From Gemmatimonadota bacterium (lineage in GTDB: Bacteria; Gemmatimonadota; Gemmatimonadetes; Palauibacterales; Palauibacteraceae): DNA of 64,000 nucleotides. Position numbers and translations under genes: made by a program. Location of the stretch: contig JAJCZV010000011.1 of the NCBI GenBank assembly GCA_029262175.1, positions 26,989 to 90,988 of the forward strand, written 5' to 3'. The notes below the pieces were generated by a model. It did no database searches. It was not told where the DNA came from and saw nothing but the letters and a program-made list of their open reading frames with translations. Positions 47,355-55,904 of the stretch are shown piece after piece; the first letter of the stretch is position 1; each line of letters opens with the position of its first letter.

Positions 47355-47402
47355 GAGACGACGCCCAACATAGTGGCATGCTCGGGGTGCTGGTAGGTGA
47401 GC
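47355..47402 (-). pseudogene. Second, divergent integrase C-terminal remnant
   Basis: On the minus strand these bases encode LTYQHPEHATMLGVVS, parallel to AYQHPDDATMLRVV at the end of the integrase at 37455-37865, including the nucleophile Tyr. An in-frame stop lies just upstream, and downstream the frame runs directly into the tRNA fragment. The differences (Glu-His for Asp-Asp, Gly for Arg) show a related but distinct recombinase, not a recent duplicate. Confidence 0.65.
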
Positions 47403-47405
47403 TTT

Positions 47406-47869
47406 CAGGTGGCGTCGACACGAGCGGCCGCCGCCTCGGCGAGGTGGAATCTCGAGGCTGCTTCGTCGCATGGCACCACCTCCGTTGATAGAGAAACACA
47501 CCACGATCGAGGGCGTGGGCGATACCGACTCGAACTTCTCCCATCTTCATGCGTCTACTCCGTGGCTAGAAGAGCCTCCGGATGTTGGCGCACCTGCCAC
47601 TGACGCCAAAGTAGGTACATGGACGGGATTGCGAGCAGCTTGAGGACGCTGTCCTCGCCGCTCGTCGAAGTGGGGCGGCGAGACATGAACTGCTCGGCCC
47701 CTTGGCCTTCATATGACCGTTTCGAGGTCTGGCGGGATTACGCCCATGGGGCAAACAGGAGCCACGAACTCGGCGGCCGTACGATCACTGCGAGAACCCT
47801 ACGCCGTCAGGCAACGCTTGGCATCGGCCAGACGTCTCACGGCAGCTGACCGGCACGCTCCATGCGGGT
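47406..47869. other. Start of second element, no recognisable gene
   Basis: Roughly 460 bases after the integrase scrap with only short overlapping frames on both strands. I see no family match, hairpin or repeat. Probably eroded element DNA. Confidence 0.3.
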
Positions 47870-47898
47870 TTGTTGCGACGCGAAGCGAGGAGTATGTT
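47870..47898 (+). promoter_or_regulatory. Candidate promoter of module 2 leader gene
   Basis: TTGTTG (47870-47875), a 17-base spacer and TATGTT (47893-47898), which ends 6 bases before the ATG at 47905. Weak alone, but the placement repeats that of modules 1 and 3. Confidence 0.35.
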
Positions 47899-47904
47899 GC
47901 TGAC

Positions 47905-48294
47905 ATGATGGCCAATCGTAAGTCTCAGCTACGTCGCCTTATGGCTGGTGTCGCGCTTTTGGGCGTGGGGTTTGGCACGTTCGAGCCCGCCGTTGGGCTC
48001 GTGCGTGACGGCGCGATTCACCACGAAGGAGGTGTTGAGGCCGCTCAGCGCGCGACCTCGCAGCGTGGCGAACATGGTCACGAACACGCGGTCGAGTCGG
48101 CGTCCGATACGCACGGGCCAGAGCATCAGCACGGGACGGGCGTCGACCATTGCACGCATATGCATGGTCCGGCCGCCACTACTTTCGTGTCGGCTTTCTC
48201 CATCTCCATCGAGAGCCACGGCGTCGCGAGGATCGAACCCGCACTCCGCGACCAACTGATCCGTGCCCCTCCCTTCCACCCCCCAAAGCTGTAG
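47905..48294 (+). CDS. Small exported His-rich protein with TFEP and DHCxHxHGPA motifs, module 2
   Basis: A 129-residue protein of no family that I recognise. The N-terminus is basic then hydrophobic (RRLMAGVALLGVGFG), a signal peptide or anchor, followed by TFEP (residues 25-28). A His-rich middle (EHGHEHAVESASDTHGPEHQ) leads to DHCTHMHGPA (81-90), and the end is APPFHPPKL. The same four landmarks in the same order occur in the protein at 55905. Seven or more His and one Cys in 30 residues suggest a periplasmic metal buffer or sensor for the efflux genes that follow. The frame is open upstream, but this ATG gives the conserved N-terminus. Confidence 0.65.
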   Translation: MMANRKSQLRRLMAGVALLGVGFGTFEPAVGLVRDGAIHHEGGVEAAQRATSQRGEHGHEHAVESASDTHGPEHQHGTGVDHCTHMHGPAATTFVSAFSISIESHGVARIEPALRDQLIRAPPFHPPKL

Positions 48295-48516
48295 CCCTCC
48301 TACAGACACGGTGACTCGACGCCATCCGCGACGCTGCGGTGGCGCTGTGAGTTCATCTAGCCGTCAACAGGAACCCACAGTCCGACGTACGGACACGTAG
48401 ACCCAGGCCGACCGAAGCTGGGGAAACGGGACGCTAGGTAGCGATCCCTTCTCCGCCTGTCTCGGCCGGCGGCCCGCGTCGCCTGCCTCCGGCTACCGGT
48501 TCCGGGAGACAAACAA

Positions 48517-49788
48517 TTGAGAACCATTGTGTATGGATCTCTCCTGGCTCTGTTTGCATTGGTGGCGGGTCGTGCAGCCGCACACGCTCAGGCGGACACG
48601 CTGCGTGTGACGCTCGCGGAGGCTCAGCGCCTCGCATTGGAGCAGAACCCTGCGTTCCTCGCGGATGCGCAGGTTCGGGAGATTGCTGGAGGACAGTTAC
48701 GACAAGCTCGCGCATATGCGTACAACCCAGAGTTCGAAATCGAAGCTCCAAACACGATCTCGAACGGGGTCAAGTCGTACGATGCTTGGCTGTGGCAAGA
48801 AGTCGAATGGGCCGGTCAGAGGGGACTCCGCATCGGCGCCGCCGAAGGCGGACTAACTGTGGCGGAGAGTTTTGTGGCGGACGCGGCGCGGCGTACGCTC
48901 GCTGACGTCAGTGTCGCGTTCTACGCAGCAGTCGCGGCTGCACGCCGCGCAGAAGTAGCGGAGGATCTCCTCGCGCTCAACACGCGATTGCTAGGCGGGG
49001 TTCGCATCCAGGTCGCCGAAGGTGAGATCAGCCGAATGGATGCCAACTTCGCGGACATCGAGGCGGGTAGGGCGCGCGCCCTCGTTCTCTCGACTCGAAG
49101 AGAGGCCACCACCGCTTCGCTCGAATTGGGTCGCCTCATTGGAGAGACACCTGAGGTCGAGGTTCGTGCCAACGGTACGGACGGGGGCCTGGCCGCGGCC
49201 TCACAATTCGACGCCGATTCGCTCGTGCAACTGGCGCTGTCGCGCAGGCCAGATCTTGCCGCGCGGACGGCAGAAGAGCGTCAGTCAGAAACGCTCACAC
49301 GACTCGCGAAACGGGCTGCCATTCCCAACCTGCGCCTCGGCGCCGTGTTGTCCCGAGATCCAGTAACGGGCACCACCAGCTGGGGATTTGGGGTCGGTCT
49401 TCCCCTTCCGTTTTGGAGCAGGAACCAAGGGCTGGTCGCCGCGAATTCGGCAGCTACTCGGCAGGCCTCCCTCGCACGTAGCGCGACCGAACTGCTCGTA
49501 CGCACGGAGGTCGAGCAGGCCGTTCGTTCGTACACGTCCGCCGAAGAGGAAGCGCGGATCTTCGCCACCGATGTTCTGGAGCCGGCCCGGCAAAACCAGG
49601 CTCTGCTCGAGACCGCATATCGATCCGGACGGATCGGGCTCACCGACCTCGTGCTCCTGCGAAACCAGCTCGTGGAAGTGGAGCTCGGCTACTGGGACGT
49701 CTGGCTCACGCACCGCGCGACTTGGGTCGATCTGCAATCCGCGATCGGTTCTCTGCGCGATCCGCGCTCAAACGCTGAAACACCATAG
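48517..49788 (+). CDS. TolC/CusC-like outer-membrane efflux protein, module 2
   Basis: A 423-residue outer-membrane factor starting at TTG with GGGAG 10 bases upstream. Signal peptide RTIVYGSLLALFALVAG ends at AAAHAQ. Two OEP repeats are seen: VTLAEAQRLALEQNPAFLADAQ with PEFEIEAPNT, and SLVQLALSRRPDLAARTAEE with WGFGVGLPLPFWSRNQG. It ends RDPRSNAETP seven bases before the adaptor ATG. Assembles with the module 2 adaptor and pump. Confidence 0.87.
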   Translation: MRTIVYGSLLALFALVAGRAAAHAQADTLRVTLAEAQRLALEQNPAFLADAQVREIAGGQLRQARAYAYNPEFEIEAPNTISNGVKSYDAWLWQEVEWAGQRGLRIGAAEGGLTVAESFVADAARRTLADVSVAFYAAVAAARRAEVAEDLLALNTRLLGGVRIQVAEGEISRMDANFADIEAGRARALVLSTRREATTASLELGRLIGETPEVEVRANGTDGGLAAASQFDADSLVQLALSRRPDLAARTAEERQSETLTRLAKRAAIPNLRLGAVLSRDPVTGTTSWGFGVGLPLPFWSRNQGLVAANSAATRQASLARSATELLVRTEVEQAVRSYTSAEEEARIFATDVLEPARQNQALLETAYRSGRIGLTDLVLLRNQLVEVELGYWDVWLTHRATWVDLQSAIGSLRDPRSNAETP

Positions 49789-49795
49789 AGGAATC

Positions 49796-50962
49796 ATGCG
49801 ACACATACATCGAAAGACTGGACTCTCTGTCTTGCGTCTTCTGCTCATGACGACGGTCGTTGCCTGCGGGGACGGCGCGGCCGGTGAAGCCGATGGCGAC
49901 GATCACGTCGAGGACACACCTCCGGGCGCGGAGATCGTCGAACTCGACTCGGTCGCGCTCGCGATGTCGGGCATCGAGCTCGGGCGATCCGACACTGTTT
50001 CTTCAGCCCACCTCGAGGTGACGGGGACGATCACATTCGATCAGAATCGCGTAAGCCACGTCGGGCCGCGAACCGAAGGTCGAATCAGCGAACTGCGTGT
50101 CGATCTAGGGGCCCGCGTCAAAGTTGGCCGAGAGCTGGCGGTTCTGGAGAGCCCCACCGTCGGCGCCACTCGTGCAGACTTGCATGAGTCGGAGGCGCTG
50201 CTTGAGATCGCACGGGAGAACTACGCACGCGAGGAGCGCCTGGAGGCGCAGGGTATCTCGAGTCGCAAGGAGCTTCTCGACGCAGAGGCGGATCTGCGCC
50301 GAGCCGAAGCCTCGCTACAGAGAGCGACGGAGCAGCTAAGCGCACTCGGGGCGGGTCGTGGGGAGGGCGGCGAGTTCACCGTCTCCGCGCCGTTCGACGG
50401 GGTCGTCGTCGAGAAGCATGCGACGATGGGTGAGGTCGTCGGGCCCTCCGACCAGTTGTTTACCGTCGCCGACCTAGGACGGCTTTGGATCGAGCTCGAC
50501 ATCTACGAGCGGAGCCTTCTTCAGGTCTCCATCGGCTTGCCCGTCACCGTATCGACAGCAGCCTATCCCGAACACGTGTTCGACGGACGAATCGTCTACC
50601 TGGGCGACATCCTCGACACACAGACGCGGACCGTACGAGCTCGCGTCGAAGTGGAGAACGCGGAGGAACTCCTCAAGCCCGGGATGTTCGCGCGCGCAAG
50701 TATCCAACTGGCCGGCGGAGTCGCGATGGTGGTCGTTCCGCGAGAAGCGGTTCAGACCGTAGAAGATCGAACCGTCGTGTGGATCCCGGGTGACGAAGCA
50801 GGACACTTCTTCACCCGCGACGTCGAAGTGGGCCAAACGCTCGCCGACGGACGGGTCGAGGTGATCGCTGGTCTGGAGCCGGGCCTCGCGATCGTTGTCG
50901 CGGGCGCGTTCACACTCAAGGCGGAGCTCTCGAAAGAGGGTTTCGGCGGCCACGGGCACTAG
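49796..50962 (+). CDS. RND efflux periplasmic adaptor (CusB/CzcB-like), module 2
   Basis: A 388-residue lipoprotein. The ATG at 49796 has GAGG upstream and gives a lipobox TTVVAC (Cys24); the longer open frame upstream overlaps the TolC gene. Acidic, His-containing segment after the Cys (DGDDHVEDTPPG), then LEVTGTITFDQNRVSHVGPRTEG typical of CzcB/CusB, a helical hairpin (about residues 125-185), SAPFDGVVVEKHATMGEVVGP and a membrane-proximal domain. The C-terminus FGGHGH is a potential metal site. Co-operonic with the pump. Confidence 0.9.
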   Translation: MRHIHRKTGLSVLRLLLMTTVVACGDGAAGEADGDDHVEDTPPGAEIVELDSVALAMSGIELGRSDTVSSAHLEVTGTITFDQNRVSHVGPRTEGRISELRVDLGARVKVGRELAVLESPTVGATRADLHESEALLEIARENYAREERLEAQGISSRKELLDAEADLRRAEASLQRATEQLSALGAGRGEGGEFTVSAPFDGVVVEKHATMGEVVGPSDQLFTVADLGRLWIELDIYERSLLQVSIGLPVTVSTAAYPEHVFDGRIVYLGDILDTQTRTVRARVEVENAEELLKPGMFARASIQLAGGVAMVVVPREAVQTVEDRTVVWIPGDEAGHFFTRDVEVGQTLADGRVEVIAGLEPGLAIVVAGAFTLKAELSKEGFGGHGH

Positions 50963-50968
50963 GAGGAG

Positions 50969-53900
50969 ATGATGATCGAACGCTTAATCGACTTCGCGCT
51001 CCGCCAGCGTCTGCTGACGATGGTCGTCACGGCGGCCCTCTTTGGGGGAGGAGTGTGGGCCTACACGCAGCTTCCGGTCGACGCATACCCGGATATCTCA
51101 CCCGTGCTCGTCCAGGTGTTCACAGAGACCGAGGGCCTCGCCCCAGAGGAGGTGGAGCAGCTCGTTACGTACCCCATCGAGGTGGGCATGAACGGACTCC
51201 CCGGGCTGGAGCTGATCCGCTCGGTGAGCAATTTCGGACTATCCGTGGTGAACGTGTACTTCGAAGAAGGCATGGATATCTATTTCGCCCGTCAGCTCGT
51301 CAATGAACGTCTGCAGGAGGCTCGCGAACAGATCCCGCCCGGCCTGGGCGATCCGGTGATGGGTCCCATTTCAAGCGGCCTCGGACAGATTCTCTTCTAC
51401 TACCTGGACGCGCCGGCGGAGCGCTACACCCTCGAAGAGCTCCGGACGATCCAGGACTGGATCGTGAAGCGAAACCTCCAGACCGTGCCGGGCGTCACAG
51501 AAGTGCTTTCCATCGGGGGGCACGTTCGGCAGTACCAGGTGGTGGTCGACCCGAATCAGCTGCGCCAATTCGGCCTTTCCCTACATCAGGTGCTCGATGC
51601 AGTCGCCGCGAACAACCTGAACGTGGGCGCCAGCTATCTGGAGGTCGCAAGCGAGGAATATCTCGTCCGATCGGTCGGTCTGGTGCAGGGACTGTCGGAC
51701 ATCGAAAACATCACCATCGAGAGCCGCGAGGGAACCCCTGTACGCGTCGGAGACATCGCCGAAGTAAAGATTGGGCCTGAAATCCGGCGTGGTCTCGTAA
51801 CGCGAAACGGGGAGGGCGAAGTCGTCGTCGGCTTTGTCCTCAAGCTGCTCGGCACGAACACCTCGACGGTCATCGGCGCGGTCCAAGATCAAATCGAGCG
51901 GATCAGCGCGTCGCTTCCTGAGGGCGTGCGGATCGTCCCGTACTACGAGCAGGCCAGCTTGGTGGGGCGGGCCACTTCGACCGTAACGTCCGCACTGTGG
52001 CAGGGACTCCTCTTGGTCGTCATCGTCCTCGTCGTCTTCTTGGGGAATGTTCGGTCTTCTCTGATCGTGGCGCTTAGCCTCCCGTTCTCGATCCTGCTCG
52101 CGTTCCTGCTCATGCGCCAGTTCGGGATCAGCGCGAACCTGATGTCGCTCGGCGGGCTCGCCATCGGAATCGGGATGATGGTCGACGCCACGATCGTGGT
52201 GACCGAGAACACATACCGACTTCTCTCCGACCCCGCCGATCCCGAAGAAGGGAAGGTCCATCTGATCGCGCGGGCGACCAAGGAGGTGGGACGCCCCGTC
52301 TTCTTCGCGATCGCGATCGTGATCCTCGTATTCCTACCGCTGTTCACCCTCCGGGGCGTCGAGGGGACGATGTTTCGCCCGCTGGCCTACACCATTTCGA
52401 TGGCGATGGTCGGTTCGTTGCTTTTCTCACTCACCGTCGCGCCCGTGCTCGCATCGTTCCTGCTCTCTCGCCGAGAGTCCGCCGACGACACCCAGAGCGT
52501 CAACGCGCGGTTCGTACGCTGGATGCAAGCTCGATACGACCCCGTGCTGGATTGGGCGCTCGATCACAAGCGGACGGTGCTCCTGTCTACCGGAGGGCTG
52601 CTGATCGCCGGGTTCGCGGTATTCCCGTTTCTCGGGACGGAGTTCATCCCTGCGTTGAACGAAGGTTCGATGTTGGTGCGCGCCACGATGGCGCCATCGA
52701 TATCGCTCAACGAGGCCGTCACTACCGTGGGCCGAATCGAGCGCGAATTCCTTCGTTTTCCAGAGGTGACTCAGGTCGTGAGTCGGATCGGGCGAGGGGA
52801 GGTCGGCGCGCATGCCGACCCGGTGAACAACTCCGAGATCTTCGTCGACCTGAAGCCGCCGGACGAGTGGGAGACCGCCGATAGCCAGGACGGCTTGGTC
52901 GAGGCGATGCAGGCCCGGCTCGGAGGTTTCCCCGGCGTACAGCTCAACTTCACGCAGCCGATTGCCGCCGCGGTAGACGAGCTCCTGACCGGCACGAGAG
53001 CGGAACTGGCGATCAAGCTGTTCGGAGACGACCTGGATCTGCTTCTCCAGGGCGCCGCCGACATCGCCGAGGTGCTGGAAGGAGTCGAGGGTGCTTCCGA
53101 GATCCAGGTGGATCAGGTCACGGGACAGCCCCAGCTGAGGATCTCGCTCGACCGCGGCGCATTGTCGAGATACGGAATCTCGGTCGAGCACATTCAACAA
53201 GAGATTGGCGCGGCGATCGGGGGAGAGGCCGCCGGTCAGTTGTTCGAGGGAGAACGCCGATGGGACATCTTCGTGCGCTATGGGGCGGCGTATCGAGCCA
53301 CTGAGGAAGACGTCGCTTCGCTGCTTATCGACACGCCCGATGGCTCCTTCGTGCCCGTCGGCCAGTTGGCCGAGATCGAGACCTTCGTGGGTCCGAGGCA
53401 GATCTCTCGAGAGAACAACCAGCGGTTCATCACCGTCCAGCTCAATGCGCGTGGCCGTGACATCGGGAGCTTGGTACGTGAGGCGGACCTGGCGATCTCC
53501 GAATCCGTTGATCTCCCTCCCGGATACTTGGTGACGTTCGGTGGCCAGTTCGAGCTGGCACAGGCTGCCAACAAACGTTTGCTGATCGTCATTCCGATCA
53601 CGCTGGTTCTGATCTTCGGGATGTTGTTCGTGAGCTTTGGCTCATTACGCGAAGCGCTCCTGATTCTACTAAACATTCCGCTCGCCGCGGTCGGTGGCTT
53701 GGTGGCCCTCCTCCTCACGGGCCAGAGCCTCTCCGTGCCGGCCAGCGTGGGCTTCATCGCGTTGTTCGGCATCGCGGTCGAGAACGGTCTCGTGCTCATC
53801 ACCTACTTCAACCAGTTACTTCACGAGGAAGGCTTGAGCGTCCGGGAGGCTGTGACGACGGGCGCCAAGCTCCGGCTCCGTCCAGTCTTGATGACGGCCC

Positions 53901-54073
53901 TCACGACCAGTCTCGGACTCATCCCCCTACTGCTCGCGAGCGGTGCCGGGTCAGAGGTGCAGCGACCACTGGCGATCGCCGTGGTCGGTGGGTTGGTGAC
54001 GTCAACCGTGCTGACGCTCCTAGTTCTGCCAGTCCTATATGGGTGGCTGCATGGGGAGCGGGTTCGATACTGA
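50969..54073 (+). CDS. CusA/CzcA-family heavy-metal RND pump, module 2
   Basis: A 1034-residue RND transporter. AGGAGG lies 2 bases before the first ATG and 5 before the second (50972), so the second may be used. LPVDAYPDISPVLVQVFTE, GLAPEEVEQLVTYPIE and FTQPIAAAVDELLTGTRAELAIKLFGDDL are typical of the heavy-metal branch. The TM4 relay reads GGLAIGIGMMVDATIVVTEN with Asp406, closer to the CusA form than to CzcA. However, the Met residues that carry Cu(I) through the CusA porter domain are not obvious, so copper specificity is not established. Confidence 0.92.
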   Translation: MMIERLIDFALRQRLLTMVVTAALFGGGVWAYTQLPVDAYPDISPVLVQVFTETEGLAPEEVEQLVTYPIEVGMNGLPGLELIRSVSNFGLSVVNVYFEEGMDIYFARQLVNERLQEAREQIPPGLGDPVMGPISSGLGQILFYYLDAPAERYTLEELRTIQDWIVKRNLQTVPGVTEVLSIGGHVRQYQVVVDPNQLRQFGLSLHQVLDAVAANNLNVGASYLEVASEEYLVRSVGLVQGLSDIENITIESREGTPVRVGDIAEVKIGPEIRRGLVTRNGEGEVVVGFVLKLLGTNTSTVIGAVQDQIERISASLPEGVRIVPYYEQASLVGRATSTVTSALWQGLLLVVIVLVVFLGNVRSSLIVALSLPFSILLAFLLMRQFGISANLMSLGGLAIGIGMMVDATIVVTENTYRLLSDPADPEEGKVHLIARATKEVGRPVFFAIAIVILVFLPLFTLRGVEGTMFRPLAYTISMAMVGSLLFSLTVAPVLASFLLSRRESADDTQSVNARFVRWMQARYDPVLDWALDHKRTVLLSTGGLLIAGFAVFPFLGTEFIPALNEGSMLVRATMAPSISLNEAVTTVGRIEREFLRFPEVTQVVSRIGRGEVGAHADPVNNSEIFVDLKPPDEWETADSQDGLVEAMQARLGGFPGVQLNFTQPIAAAVDELLTGTRAELAIKLFGDDLDLLLQGAADIAEVLEGVEGASEIQVDQVTGQPQLRISLDRGALSRYGISVEHIQQEIGAAIGGEAAGQLFEGERRWDIFVRYGAAYRATEEDVASLLIDTPDGSFVPVGQLAEIETFVGPRQISRENNQRFITVQLNARGRDIGSLVREADLAISESVDLPPGYLVTFGGQFELAQAANKRLLIVIPITLVLIFGMLFVSFGSLREALLILLNIPLAAVGGLVALLLTGQSLSVPASVGFIALFGIAVENGLVLITYFNQLLHEEGLSVREAVTTGAKLRLRPVLMTALTTSLGLIPLLLASGAGSEVQRPLAIAVVGGLVTSTVLTLLVLPVLYGWLHGERVRY

Positions 54074-54112
54074 GTCGAGCGGGCCTAAAACACTGCCTTC
54101 GAAGGGGAAGAC

Positions 54113-54454
54113 ATGAAAATGATCATGGCATACGTGCCACCGCACCGGTTGGACCGGGTCACCCGTGCACTCTGTCACGTCCCACACTTACCGGGGCTGA
54201 CGGTTACGAACGCTCGTGGTTTCGGTCAAGAGAAGGTCGAGTCGCAAGGGGAGACACCCGCGGAGCAGCTCACTGATTTTGTGCCGATGAGCCGTCTAGA
54301 GGTCGTTGCACACGATGACCAAGTCGACGACATCGCGAAGGCGATTAGCGACGCAGCTCACACAGGGGCGCGTGGCGATGGGAAGATCTTCGTGCTGCCC
54401 GTCGAGCGGGCCTTCAGGATCAAGACGGGCCAAGAGGGAGCTTCAGCCATATGA
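54113..54454 (+). CDS. P-II-like protein associated with metal efflux
   Basis: A 113-residue protein with the ferredoxin-like fold and T-loop layout of P-II: MKMIMAYVPPHRLDRVTRALCHVPHLPGLTV, T-loop GFGQEKVESQGETP, then MSRLEVVAHDDQVDDIAKAISDAAHTG and GDGKIFVLPVERAFRIKTG. The uridylylated Tyr of GlnB/GlnK is absent. A P-II subgroup found next to CusABC-type efflux genes is known (PII-NG), and this gene, 39 bases after the pump, fits it. It may sense a nucleotide or metal and regulate the pump directly (inference). Confidence 0.8.
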   Translation: MKMIMAYVPPHRLDRVTRALCHVPHLPGLTVTNARGFGQEKVESQGETPAEQLTDFVPMSRLEVVAHDDQVDDIAKAISDAAHTGARGDGKIFVLPVERAFRIKTGQEGASAI

Positions 54455-54503
54455 ACCCTCGAACCGATCTATCGAAAAAGTGCTCAGTCGCTTGGGGTAT
54501 CGG

Positions 54504-54617
54504 ATGAGTGGCCGAAAGAGGCGGTCGCCCTGGACCACGCGGGAGGCCATCCGCACCTATGCGTCGAGAGCGTCTGGGGAGTGGAATTTCTTCCCAAAGG
54601 CGTCCGGCTCGCGCTGA
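54504..54617 (+). pseudogene. P1B ATPase N-terminal fragment with internal deletion
   Basis: A 37-codon scrap reads SGRKRRSPWTTREAIRTYAS and then SGEWNFFPKASGSR before a stop. It matches the start of the intact ATPase at 62031 (SGRPSPWRTPEAFRTYAS and GGWNFFPKGVRSAR), with the roughly 40 residues between these pieces deleted. After the stop, a shifted frame still encodes a MNFLMTVAIIGAV-like stretch. Confidence 0.65.
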
Positions 54618-54697
54618 CGACATGAATTTGTCACGACGGTCGCCCTAATCGGTGCGGTGCTCAGTCGCATCCGCGGTCTGTGCGCCGGAGGATTTCG

Positions 54698-55839
54698 ATG
54701 AAAAACCGACGGACTCGGATCGACGTGTCGGTACTCCCACCCGAGATCGCGGACACCCGCGACGCTTGCGTGCGGCGGCTCGAAGAGCTCGTTGGGAAGA
54801 CTCGTGGTATCGGACGCGCCCATGTGGTCGAAAGTTCTGAGGGGCCGGTCGAGCTCTGTCTTCACTACGACCCGGACGTCGTGACTCTCCCCCAAGTGGA
54901 GCGACTGGCCCGCGCCGCCGGCGGTACACGATGTCGTCCCGGTCGCGGACCTGACGACCGCGGAGTTGCTGCGGTTTACCGCGGGGGTGGAGTCGCGGTC
55001 CCAACACCCGCTCGCGGTCGTGCGTCGAGCCGTGCTCGATGGCATCGATCTTCCCGAGGCGGGACCGCTCGAGAGTCTCACGTCCCGAGGGGTCCGAGCA
55101 GAAGTAGAGGGCGAGATGGTCACCGTCGGAAACTTGCGGCTATGGGAGGACGAAGGGGTTGAGGTGCCGGAGGAGATTCGTCGATCGGTGGCGACCCTGC
55201 GGGAGGGAGGTAGGAGCGTGATGGCCGTGCAGAGGGGATCGCGCTGGCTGGGCGCGCTTGGGCTGGCGGATGAGGCGCGCCCGGCCGCGAGCGACATGAT
55301 CCTCCGATTGCCCCACTTGGGGATCGATCGAATCGTCATGCTCACTGGTGACCACGAGCTCGTGGCGCGCGCGATCGCCGCCGAGGTCGGCCTCGACGAG
55401 GTCGGGCCGAACTGTTGCCCGAACAGAAGCTGGACGAGATCCGCGCGCTCATCGAGCGGCATGGCAGCGTCGCCATGATAGCGACGGCGTCAACGACGCA
55501 CCGGCACTGGCGAACGCCACCGTTGGGATCGCGATGGGCGGTGTGGGGACGGCGGTCGCGCTTGAGAGCGCCGACGTGGCGCTGATGGCCGATGATCTCC
55601 AGAGGCTACCGTTCGCGATCGGGCTGTCCCGAGCTAGCCGTGCGGTGATTCAACAAAACTTCGGGATTTCGCTCGGCGTGATCGCGTTGCTCGTGCTCGC
55701 GACAGTCACCGGATCGGCGGGCATTGGCTTCGCGGTGCTCGTCCACGAGGGCAGCACGCTCATCGTCATCGGAAACGCGCTCCGACTGCTGGGGTTCCGT
55801 GTTTCGGCGCCGCGCCCGATCGAGGGACGAAGCGGGTAA
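54698..55839 (+). pseudogene. Decayed P1B-type heavy-metal ATPase
   Basis: Pieces of one ATPase lie in three frames. It starts with GGAGG and ATG 54698 and an HMA-like domain without CxxC (IDVSVLPPEIADTRDACVRRLE). Near 54928 it jumps straight to DVVPVADLTTAELLRFTAGVESRSQHPLA, sequence that normally follows the phosphorylation site, so the membrane domain, the TGES loop and DKTGT are deleted. Single-base losses near 55402 and 55480 break the P domain (MLTGDHELVARAIAAEVGL, then DGVNDAPAL). The last part has a TM8-like HEGSTLIVIGNALRLL, an HEGST type unlike the GDLGAS of the ATPase at 62031. No functional protein can be made. Confidence 0.85.
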
Positions 55840-55869
55840 GATGACAGAATCGCGAGACTTCAGGTCGCT

Positions 55870-55897
55870 TTGCGTCGGTCCCACGGCGCGCTATCTT
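55870..55897 (+). promoter_or_regulatory. Candidate promoter of module 3 leader gene
   Basis: TTGCGT (55870-55875), a 16-base spacer and TATCTT (55892-55897), ending 7 bases before the ATG at 55905. The -35 is poor. Listed because the TATnnT placement matches that before the other two leader genes. Confidence 0.3.
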
Positions 55898-55904
55898 CGA
55901 GCAA

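Noticed and set aside
47276..47357. Second tRNA-Leu gene
   Set aside because: Only the 5' half, to the anticodon arm, is present; the variable arm, T arm and 3' acceptor strand are missing.
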